From: Bacteroidota bacterium
GTDB lineage: Bacteria > Bacteroidota > Bacteroidia > Chitinophagales > Chitinophagaceae
Assembly: GCA_005883855.1 (NCBI GenBank)
Contig: VBAU01000116.1
Span: 1-16,339 of the forward strand
Length of the DNA: 16,339 bases
Reading direction: 5' to 3'
Shown: positions 1 through 6,261 of the stretch, piece after piece
Numbering within the stretch: position 1 is the stretch's first letter
Layout: every line of letters starts with the position of its first letter
Program-made: the position numbers and the translations under genes
Notes under the pieces: model-generated
What the model was told of the DNA's origin: nothing
Databases searched by the model: none
The model's input: the letters and a program-made list of their open reading frames with translations, nothing else

Positions 1-710
1 CCTTTATGACTCCCGTGTTCTCTGTCGCCGCCGAGCGGCAATAGCGCACCGCCGGCTTTTAGTTCATGGGGGTTGGTCGATGGTTCGCCTTTTTTATTTT
101 GGATCCATCCGAGTGGCGCCACACCATTTTTCCGTTGAAGAATTTCAAGCTTTCCATTGGCAGCGGTGGTGGTTGCCATGTCGGCGACAAAGGGTGGTTC
201 GTCACCAGCGGGAACTGCCACGCAAATGGGATTTGTTCCCAACAAGCGTTCAACAGAAAATGTTGGCGCCACTAAGGGGCTGGCATTGGTTAGGGCAATC
301 CCAATCATATCGTGACCCAAAGCCAGCATTGCATGGTATCCTGCAATACCAAAATGATTACTGTTTTGAACGCTCACCCAACCTGTTCCTGCATTTCTCG
401 CTTTCTCAATAGCTACTTGCATTGCAAACGGTGCAACCACTAGGCCCAAACCGCGATCTCCATCGACAACAGCCGTGGATGGAGACTCGTGTACGATCCT
501 TTTTTCAGGTTTGGGGTTAATGCGGTCTGCTTCCCACAGGCGCACATATCCACTCAATCTCGCCACACCGTGTGAATCAATTCCACGCAGATCGGCCGAC
601 AACAACACTCGCGTAGCAATGTCTGCGTCGCCCGGCGAACAGCCGATTTTTTGAAGAACGGTTTTAGTGAAATCGAATAACTGATGATGAGAAAATAGTT
701 GTTCGGTCAT
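1..710 (-). CDS. Malate/L-lactate dehydrogenase (Ldh) family oxidoreductase, N-terminal 236 residues
   Basis: Partial gene running off the left edge. The reading frame opens at ATG 710-708 and stays open to base 3. The Ldh_2 family covers NAD(P)-dependent 2-hydroxyacid and ureidoglycolate dehydrogenases, unrelated in fold to classical LDH/MDH. Visible family motifs are a DLRGIDSHG stretch with His47 (the proposed catalytic His region), NSNHFGIAGYH at residues 116-126, TNASPLVAP at 141-149, GTNPI at 158-162 and an ADMATTTAANGK cofactor-site stretch near 176-187. The last visible residues, LPLGGDREHGSHK, match the conserved G(G/E)HKG region; family members are about 330-360 aa, so roughly 100 residues are missing. 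No signal peptide is present, so it should be cytoplasmic. The substrate cannot be told from the sequence (malate, lactate and ureidoglycolate are all possible). A heptamer array lies just upstream at 725-766. Confidence 0.88.
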   Translation of the reverse strand, partial: MTEQLFSHHQLFDFTKTVLQKIGCSPGDADIATRVLLSADLRGIDSHGVARLSGYVRLWEADRINPKPEKRIVHESPSTAVVDGDRGLGLVVAPFAMQVAIEKARNAGTGWVSVQNSNHFGIAGYHAMLALGHDMIGIALTNASPLVAPTFSVERLLGTNPICVAVPAGDEPPFVADMATTTAANGKLEILQRKNGVAPLGWIQNKKGEPSTNPHELKAGGALLPLGGDREHGSHK

Positions 711-724
711 GAGCAAAAGTAAGA

Positions 725-766
725 TAATGAGTAATGAGTGATGATGCGTGAGGTGTGAGTAATGGG
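725..766. repeat. Heptanucleotide array, 6 units
   Basis: Six consecutive 7-bp units: TAATGAG, TAATGAG, TGATGAT, GCGTGAG, GTGTGAG, TAATGGG. The array occupies the region just upstream of the Ldh-family start codon at 710. It belongs to the same 7-bp-period class as arrays at 1516, 9444, 12300, 12616, 13129, 14248, 14631 and 14925. Confidence 0.75.
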
Positions 767-812
767 CCGTCGTTAGGGAGGGTGATAGTCAAGTCTTATT
801 TCAGGTGGGCAA

Positions 813-840
813 CAAAAAAGCCTCTCGCTATTGAGAGGCT
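813..840 (-). terminator. Intrinsic terminator of ssb
   Basis: On the minus strand an 8-bp stem (AGCCTCTC / GAGAGGCT) with loop AATAGC is followed directly by a run of six T. It lies 24 bases past the ssb stop codon, the expected place and orientation for a Rho-independent terminator. Confidence 0.9.
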
Positions 841-863
841 TGAGGAAAATGTTATTGCTAACA

Positions 864-1292
864 TCAAAATGGCAGGTCATCAATGGGCTCACTGATGTCA
901 GCCGCATTGGGTATCGCCGTTTTTGCTGAAGAATATGATTCAGCACTTGTCACTGCTGGTGCGCCAAGATTATCGCCGCGCCCTCCTAACAATTGCACCT
1001 CACGTACACGTAAGGATAGCGATGCGCCGGCAGTACCATCACTCCTGGTAAAAGTTCTCACTTCGGGTGTGCCCTCTACAAAGACTTGTTTACCTTTTGT
1101 TAGGTAAGGAGAAATGCCTGTGCGATCGGTCCAGTATGCGCAATCAACCCAGGTTGTTCTTTCCTGGTTGTTGCCCTGGCTGTCGCGAAACTTTTCAGTG
1201 TGAGCCACTGTGAAGTTGATCACATTTTTTCCGTTTACTGTATTCACGATACAGTCTTTGCCTAAATGTCCGATAACTTGTAACTTGATCAT
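864..1292 (-). CDS. ssb: Single-stranded DNA-binding protein
   Basis: Binds single-stranded DNA during replication, recombination and repair, usually as an OB-fold tetramer. The N-terminal OB fold spans about residues 1-105, with the typical opening MIKLQVIGHLGKD and a WVDCAYW strand in the middle. A short flexible linker follows, and the protein ends in the acidic tip DISEPIDDLPF, the conserved SSB C-terminal peptide that recruits partner proteins. ATG at 1292-1290 gives 142 aa. A TTG three codons earlier (1301) is possible, but the ATG start matches the family better. The gene has its own candidate promoter (1333-1364) and terminator (813-840), so it appears to be monocistronic. Length and sequence are normal. 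A second SSB may exist elsewhere, as is common in Bacteroidota. Confidence 0.95.
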   Translation of the reverse strand: MIKLQVIGHLGKDCIVNTVNGKNVINFTVAHTEKFRDSQGNNQERTTWVDCAYWTDRTGISPYLTKGKQVFVEGTPEVRTFTRSDGTAGASLSLRVREVQLLGGRGDNLGAPAVTSAESYSSAKTAIPNAADISEPIDDLPF

Positions 1293-1332
1293 AGTACTCA
1301 AATTTAAACGTGCGTAAATATTATTGACATCA

Positions 1333-1364
1333 GCAAGGTAAGATTATTTCAAATCCGAAGTCAA
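1333..1364 (-). promoter_or_regulatory. Candidate promoter of ssb
   Basis: On the minus strand there is TTG (1364-1362), 21 bases, then TACCTTGC (1340-1333). This resembles the Bacteroidota housekeeping promoter (-33 TTTG/TTG, -7 TAnnTTTG) and lies about 40 bases upstream of the ssb start codon. The -7 element is one base off consensus. Confidence 0.45.
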
Positions 1365-1432
1365 TACCACTTTATGGTAATTTAAATTATGTGCCATGCT
1401 TGTGAATAACTATTTGGCTCCTGTTGCATCGC

Positions 1433-1515
1433 ATGCCGACGTGTGCGATCGGCATCTCTGACGGAGTCTGACACTCGTCAGAGTCGTCAGACCCGACCAG
1501 CTTCGCTGCGTCGGG
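1433..1515. repeat. Cluster of palindromes in the ssb-lipoprotein gap
   Basis: Three hairpin-forming units follow one another: ATGCCGA/TCGGCAT (1433-1439/1449-1455), TCTGACG/CGTCAGA (1457-1463 with 1476-1482 or 1485-1491) together with GTCTGAC/GTCAGAC (1466-1472/1486-1492), and CCCGAC-CAGC-TTC-GCTG-C-GTCGGG (1492-1515). The last is a near-perfect 10-bp stem with a 3-base loop. A heptamer array starts at the next base. The stretch from 1302 to 1610 holds no complete gene; besides this cluster it carries the ssb promoter and the array. Confidence 0.7.
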
Positions 1516-1543
1516 ACTCATTACTCATTACTGATTACTGATA
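1516..1543. repeat. Heptanucleotide array, 4 units
   Basis: Four 7-bp units: ACTCATT, ACTCATT, ACTGATT, ACTGATA. The array is exactly 28 bp and directly abuts the hairpin ending at 1515. Confidence 0.75.
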
Positions 1544-1610
1544 AACTTCGATCAGGCATCGTTCACTCTTTAGTAACTTGCCATATTTACAGTAAGCATT
1601 CTGTTGCACT

Positions 1611-1712
1611 ATGAAGATCATCGATACGAATATATATTTATCTGCGTCCGACCTCTCCACTCATATGAGTTGTAAGCATGCTACATTTCTCAACTTACAA
1701 CTTGCCCGGAAG
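1611..1712 (+). pseudogene. 5' remnant of a TM0106-family RecB-like nuclease gene (about 34 codons)
   Basis: An open frame starts at ATG 1611. Its first 34 residues contain YLSASDLSTHMSCKHATFLN (residues 9-28) followed by LQLARK. This matches in style the conserved N-terminus of TM0106-family PD-(D/E)XK nuclease/helicase proteins, which open with a (S/T)(A/P)(S/T)DL..(H/F)..C.H...L.L pattern and run to hundreds of residues. After about residue 34 the frame lies antisense to the lipoprotein gene and loses all resemblance. A promoter-like TAACTTGC (1574-1581) sits 30 bases upstream, so a native 5' end seems to be kept and the rest lost. Recognition rests on a short motif from memory. The alternative is a chance ORF, but the pattern is specific. 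Confidence 0.5.
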
Positions 1713-1721
1713 ATCATCGAT
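1613..1721. repeat. 13-bp direct repeat pair, 96 bp apart
   Basis: GAAGATCATCGAT occurs at 1613-1625 and again at 1709-1721. The left copy sits in the start region of the nuclease remnant (MKIID); the right copy lies in the last codons of the lipoprotein gene (antisense). The two copies bracket almost exactly the recognisable part of the remnant. Confidence 0.7.
1659..1702. repeat. Two palindromes at the 3' end of the lipoprotein gene
   Basis: ACTCATATGAGT (1659-1670) is a perfect 12-bp palindrome. AGTTGTAAG (1668-1676) pairs perfectly with CTTACAACT (1694-1702), with a 17-base loop. The second arm covers the lipoprotein stop codon. No T-run follows on the minus strand, so a classical terminator is not supported. 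Confidence 0.55.
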
Positions 1722-2021
1722 CCAATCACCATTAGGATCATAATACGCATAATACTTGTCACCGTTCATGTAGAACGTCGCTACATAGTCGCTTCGATCC
1801 ATATCGGGCCACCCCGTCAATTCCAAGTCTACTGGAACTGTGGAAGCATCGTACATTACCCAGACAACATCCGATGCCGTAGGATATGCAGATACAAATG
1901 TTGTCTTAACACCGGCTGGTACGTCAATGCCAACCGTTGATCCTTCCGTCACTCTATATGATGGGCCGCAGGAAGCCAACACAGCCATTCCCGCTGCCAG
2001 CATTAAAATTTTTATTTTCAT
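1695..2021 (-). CDS. Small PepSY-like lipoprotein, possibly C-terminally truncated
   Basis: A 108-aa protein starting at ATG 2021-2019. It opens with a lipoprotein signal peptide, MKIKILMLAAGMAVLASC, with lipobox LASC and lipidation Cys18, so it should be exported and anchored. The mature part contains the pattern F..AYPTASDVVW (residues 42-54) and then YVATFYMNGDKYYAYYDPNG (79-98). This resembles the PepSY-like/putative beta-lactamase-inhibitor-like fold (DUF2874 type), whose function in Bacteroidota is unknown. Family members as I recall them continue for several strands after the NG-W motif, whereas this one ends ten residues later with an unusual DDLPGKL tail. That end coincides with the 13-bp direct repeat and the nuclease remnant, so the 3' end may have been replaced. 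The gene diverges from the DUF885 gene. Confidence 0.75.
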   Translation of the reverse strand: MKIKILMLAAGMAVLASCGPSYRVTEGSTVGIDVPAGVKTTFVSAYPTASDVVWVMYDASTVPVDLELTGWPDMDRSDYVATFYMNGDKYYAYYDPNGDWIDDLPGKL

Positions 2022-2215
2022 AACTTAGGATTTTGTTAATGAGATAATATTATCACGATTAATTTACCCCAAACATGTTGCCAGAACAGTCTGCCAGTTA
2101 TCGTTTTTTTGATTAAGATTTATGGGAAAAACGGTTTTGTAAGTGTGATTGCTCAACCCCGCTAGTTGTTCCATTAATAATTAATTATATTGTTTTCTTT
2201 TTTTAAACGTTCGTC

Positions 2216-3970
2216 ATGAAGTATAAATTACCCGGTCTCATCACTCTTGTATTTTTTATAACAATTGCGAAGGCACAGCAGGAAAATAAAGAGCTGGCGA
2301 ATTTTTTTAAAGGCTATTCTGAGGAGTCGCTAAAGTTTTTTCCATTTAATGCCACATCAATTGGCGACAATCGCTACAACGACTTGCTGTTTGAGGATTT
2401 CACAGACAGCTACAGGAATAAGCTGAAGGAATTTTATTCCCGTTACCTGGATGGGATCAAGCGCTTTGACGGCGATCACTTGAACAAAAATGATCAGATC
2501 AGCTACGACATTTTCAAAAGGGACATGGAAATGGCTCTTGAAGGACTGACTTATAAAGACAACCGGATGCCCTTTAATCAATTCGGCGGATTGCCCTTGA
2601 CGATCGGGCAATTCGGAAGCGGAACCGTGATTCAGCCATTTAAGACAGTAACCGATTATGACAATTGGCTGAAACGGGCTGGCCAATTTCCTGTGTGGGC
2701 TGATAGCGCCATCATCTATTTCAGAAAAGGAATAAAAGAAGGTTTTGTGTTGCCGAGGGCCCTGGTTGTTAAAATGATTCCGCAAATGGAAGCATTTGTA
2801 ACGAAGGACCCGGCTAAATCCGTTTTTTATGGTCCTATCAACAATATGCCAGCTGCCTTTGGAAGCGCTGATAAGGAAAGACTGACCAACGCCTATATAA
2901 AATTGATCAATGAAGAAATCGTTCCCTCTTACCAAAAGCTTGCAGATTTTTTGAAGAATGAATACCTGGCCTCATCCAGGGAAACAAGTGGCGTCGGGCC
3001 ATTACCAGGCGGAGATAAATTTTACAACTACCGGATCCGTTTATTAACTACCACCAGCAAAACACCCGACGAATTATACAACACTGGACTTTCAGAGGTA
3101 AAGAGAATCCGCGCACAAATGGAAAAAGTGAAAGGCACTGTAGGATTCAACGGCGATCTGCAAGTCTTCTTTGATTATATGCGCAACGATCCAAAATTTA
3201 AGCCGTATAAAACAGCAGATGAGGTGCTGGATGCGTACCGTGCGGTAGAAAAAAGAATACAACCATTCATGCCAAAATATTTTACACGGTTTCCCAAAAC
3301 ACCATTTGAAGTAAGACAGACGGAGTCTTTCAGGGCCGCAACAGCGGCCGCTCAATATTTTGCAGGTACAGCTGATGGCACCCGGCCAGGAATCTTTTAC
3401 GTCCCGATTGTGGATCCAACAAAGTACACCACAGCCAAAACCAATTTGTTCTTGCATGAAGCAATTCCGGGTCATCATTATCAGATCTCTTTACAAAGAG
3501 AAAATACAAGTCTTCCTGATTTTCGTCGCTATGGTGGCAACTCTGCTTATTCGGAAGGTTGGGGTCTTTATGCAGAAAGCCTGGGATATGAAATGGGATT
3601 GTATGCAGATCCTTATCAAAGCATGTATGCGTTGGGTGATGAAATGCACAGGGCCATCAGGTTGGTTGTAGATGCTGGCATGCATGCAAAGGGATGGACC
3701 AGGGAGCAAGCGATAAAATATATGATGGACAATGAACCGATCAGCGAGCAGAGTGCCACCGCTGAAATCGAACGTTACATGGCGATGCCGGCACAGGCAC
3801 TTGCATACAAAGTTGGGGAGCTCAAAATAAAAGAACTCCGAAAAAAATATGAGCAGTCCCTCGGCAAAAAATTTAACCTGGCCGCATTTCATGACGAGTT
3901 ATTAAAAGATGGAGCCATGCCTTTAAATATCCTTGAACGAAAAATGGATGATTGGGCAAAAAGCCTCTAA
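2216..3970 (+). CDS. DUF885 family secreted putative metallopeptidase
   Basis: A 584-aa protein with a Sec signal peptide (residues 1-20, ending in AKA before QQ), so it is periplasmic or secreted. The body matches DUF885, a family whose reaction is not established. Near the middle it carries FLHEAIPGHHYQ (412-423), giving a zinc-peptidase-like HExxxxHH arrangement (H414, E415, H420, H421). This is followed by YSEGWGLYAE (445-454), whose E447 could be a further ligand, as in gluzincin-type enzymes. DAGMHAKGW (486-494) and RYMAMPAQALAYK (520-532) are further family blocks. Length is normal and the frame intact. The start is the only ATG before the signal peptide. It converges with the DUF5916 gene, with the two stop codons overlapping in CTAA (3967-3970). 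A peptidase role is inferred from the motif only. Confidence 0.88.
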   Translation: MKYKLPGLITLVFFITIAKAQQENKELANFFKGYSEESLKFFPFNATSIGDNRYNDLLFEDFTDSYRNKLKEFYSRYLDGIKRFDGDHLNKNDQISYDIFKRDMEMALEGLTYKDNRMPFNQFGGLPLTIGQFGSGTVIQPFKTVTDYDNWLKRAGQFPVWADSAIIYFRKGIKEGFVLPRALVVKMIPQMEAFVTKDPAKSVFYGPINNMPAAFGSADKERLTNAYIKLINEEIVPSYQKLADFLKNEYLASSRETSGVGPLPGGDKFYNYRIRLLTTTSKTPDELYNTGLSEVKRIRAQMEKVKGTVGFNGDLQVFFDYMRNDPKFKPYKTADEVLDAYRAVEKRIQPFMPKYFTRFPKTPFEVRQTESFRAATAAAQYFAGTADGTRPGIFYVPIVDPTKYTTAKTNLFLHEAIPGHHYQISLQRENTSLPDFRRYGGNSAYSEGWGLYAESLGYEMGLYADPYQSMYALGDEMHRAIRLVVDAGMHAKGWTREQAIKYMMDNEPISEQSATAEIERYMAMPAQALAYKVGELKIKELRKKYEQSLGKKFNLAAFHDELLKDGAMPLNILERKMDDWAKSL

Positions 3971-6147
3971 CTATTCCACCAAAAAGTAAACTTTATCACA
4001 AACGCCCTGGTATGAATTGATAGCGGTGATGAATAATAATTGTCTGTATACACCAGAAATAAATCAGAGGCAGGATGATAACGCCACTGAAACCTCGTAT
4101 TGATGTTGATATTTTTTATCTGGCTGTTGTATTGAATAAAACTCGTAAGGAAAAGTTTGTTGGTAAATGTAACGTCAATCCGCGGACCGATTAACCAGTA
4201 TGTAACGTTGTTCCAGGGCTGTGGTAGTTCGATGTGGGTATAAACGGTATTGAGAGTAATTCTTACGTAAGGTTGAAACCTGTAACCCAGGTCCGTCGTC
4301 ACGTTGTAAAGTTTCCCATTGGCATAATAACCTCCAAATCTCGCAGACGCACTGTAAGTAAAAAGACGTTGTGGCTTGGAAACATAGTCAAAACCGAACG
4401 CTTTTGCTCGATGCTCGGTCCCTGCCGCTAACGAATCTTTCCCACTATTGGTAGGATCAAAGGGCTGTAACAATTTTACATAGGCCTTGTTCACCCACAC
4501 GTCAAAAGTGCTTTGATCCCTCAGGTTAAAGATGTACGATAATATATTCTCATAATCCGTGGTCTCAAAGGATGGAGTGAAATAATAATTTGCGTTGTAT
4601 CGCGGGCCGTGACTCAATATAACAGTACGCTTGGGAAAAAATAAGTAACTAATAGTTGGATTTAACCTGATGTAATTGTTGCGTGGCACATAGCCGACCT
4701 CCGCAGAATAATGCTCACCTACATATTCGTGTTGCCAAAAGATGGTCCAGTGCCGGTTCGTATATTGGAGGTTAGCAGCATGGGTCAAGCTTTTGTCATT
4801 CACGCCAGGAGAAAAAGATTTCAATAGTAAGAATTTGCCGGTCCATGCATTATTAAAAGATGCGAGGTTATATTCAGCACCTATGTTTCGATTGTACATC
4901 GAATACTCAGGTTTTGTAGTATCCTTCCAGGGTTCGTAGTTGAGAGATTGTTTATTGATAAACAAAACACGAATGTTGGATCGCGCAAACACTCTTCTTT
5001 GCAGGGCCATTACTGTGAAATTCTGAGCAGGCAATCCTGTGTCCTCTAATTTTTTGGTAAGCATGTTCATGACGCCGATGCGCCAGTTTTTATCAATGCT
5101 TCCGCTGAGCCTTGCTCCAAAATTTATTGGCACACCAAGGCCAATGCGTCGTGAGAAAAATGGGCGAATGTTCGGCAATCCGAAGTTTCCAAACAGGTCA
5201 TTATTTTCAAGAAAGAACTGTCTTTTCTCAGGGAAAAATAATTCATAGCGATCCAGGTTAGTTACTTGTTTGTCCACTTCCACTTGTGAGTAGTCAGGAT
5301 TTGCCGTCAGGTCCAGGTTGAGTGAAGAGGTAAGGGCGATTTTCGCATCAGCCCCAATTTCTCTTTTATAAAGTGATTTGTTTGTTGATGAGTAATCCTT
5401 GGAGATCCCAGTGAGTGCATATGGGATAATAGCGAGGTTCAATCCCGGGTTCGGTAATGGCTGATCAAAAATCAATTCGCCGGTGTGAGCCAGGGAAGCG
5501 GTAGGAAACTGCCTCGGGACGGGTGCCCACGCTGATTTCTCTGCAGCTGTAATATCGAGTCGACTGAAATTAACGCCCCAGGTTGTGCTTCCTTTTTTGT
5601 AGCGGATAGTCTTAAACGGAATGGCGGCTTCGAAAATCCATTTATCGTCATAATTTTTTACCACAGAAGTCCATTTATTATCCCAATTGAGATCGGCTTT
5701 GCCACCTTCGTACAACATACCGTCCCATTGGGCACCTGCTGCATTGGCTCCAAATGTGTACCCGTTGGTAAGATCATTGAATGGATCAAGAAAGAAAATA
5801 AAATTGTCATTCTTTCCAAACACAAAATCACGGCGCAATGATTCTACCATGTATGGAACTTTTTTTACCAGGTGACATATCGCAATGATGTAAAGATTTT
5901 TATTGTCATACAACATCTTCACTTCTGTGGGGACGTGGGCTTTGCTAGTGTCCATTGGTAAGACCATGAAAAATTGGCCAGCTGTTTGGGCCTGTTGCCA
6001 CACAGCTTCTTTCATTTCGCCGTCAACAATGATAGGTTCCTGTGTTTTGGTAATGTGAACTTCAAAATCCTTGTTCACCTTCTGCGCAAGGGAAGCCAAA
6101 CTGAATATGCAGGCAATGATGTTGATTAAATATTTCAAGCGAAGCAA
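3967..6147 (-). CDS. DUF5916 outer-membrane protein with CBM9-like N-terminal domain
   Basis: About 726 aa. A signal peptide ends in SLAQ (residue 22). Next comes a CBM9-like carbohydrate-binding-type domain (about 30-228), opening with PIIVDGEMKEAVWQQA and including a DPFNDLTNGYTFGANAAG stretch at 121-138. The rest is the DUF5916 region, marked by NPDYSQVEVD (283-292) and FFPEKRQFFLENNDLF (304-319). It is rich in alternating aromatic strands and ends in FVIKFTFWWNS, as expected for an outer-membrane beta barrel. Its role is unknown. There is no ATG before the signal peptide: an in-frame TAA lies two codons upstream of a TTG at 6147, and a second TTG at 6138 gives the more typical start (M)KYLIN. 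I give the outer TTG; 6138 is equally likely. Confidence 0.85.
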   Translation of the reverse strand: MLRLKYLINIIACIFSLASLAQKVNKDFEVHITKTQEPIIVDGEMKEAVWQQAQTAGQFFMVLPMDTSKAHVPTEVKMLYDNKNLYIIAICHLVKKVPYMVESLRRDFVFGKNDNFIFFLDPFNDLTNGYTFGANAAGAQWDGMLYEGGKADLNWDNKWTSVVKNYDDKWIFEAAIPFKTIRYKKGSTTWGVNFSRLDITAAEKSAWAPVPRQFPTASLAHTGELIFDQPLPNPGLNLAIIPYALTGISKDYSSTNKSLYKREIGADAKIALTSSLNLDLTANPDYSQVEVDKQVTNLDRYELFFPEKRQFFLENNDLFGNFGLPNIRPFFSRRIGLGVPINFGARLSGSIDKNWRIGVMNMLTKKLEDTGLPAQNFTVMALQRRVFARSNIRVLFINKQSLNYEPWKDTTKPEYSMYNRNIGAEYNLASFNNAWTGKFLLLKSFSPGVNDKSLTHAANLQYTNRHWTIFWQHEYVGEHYSAEVGYVPRNNYIRLNPTISYLFFPKRTVILSHGPRYNANYYFTPSFETTDYENILSYIFNLRDQSTFDVWVNKAYVKLLQPFDPTNSGKDSLAAGTEHRAKAFGFDYVSKPQRLFTYSASARFGGYYANGKLYNVTTDLGYRFQPYVRITLNTVYTHIELPQPWNNVTYWLIGPRIDVTFTNKLFLTSFIQYNSQIKNININTRFQWRYHPASDLFLVYTDNYYSSPLSIHTRAFVIKFTFWWNS

Positions 6148-6261
6148 CGCAGGTTACGGGTCTTTGGTAAAATCTTTTCTGCTCTGAAATTATAGTATTT
6201 GATTGAAGAAAATGTTGATATAGCACAGCCACCCTACAAACCACCACGGAATCTGAAAAAG

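Noticed and set aside
80..412. Open frame on the plus strand at the left end
   Set aside because: It is antisense to a clear Ldh-family dehydrogenase reading frame on the minus strand.
2100..2215. Promoter for the DUF885 gene in the AT-rich upstream region
   Set aside because: Several T-rich stretches but no TTG/TAnnTTTG pair at acceptable spacing.
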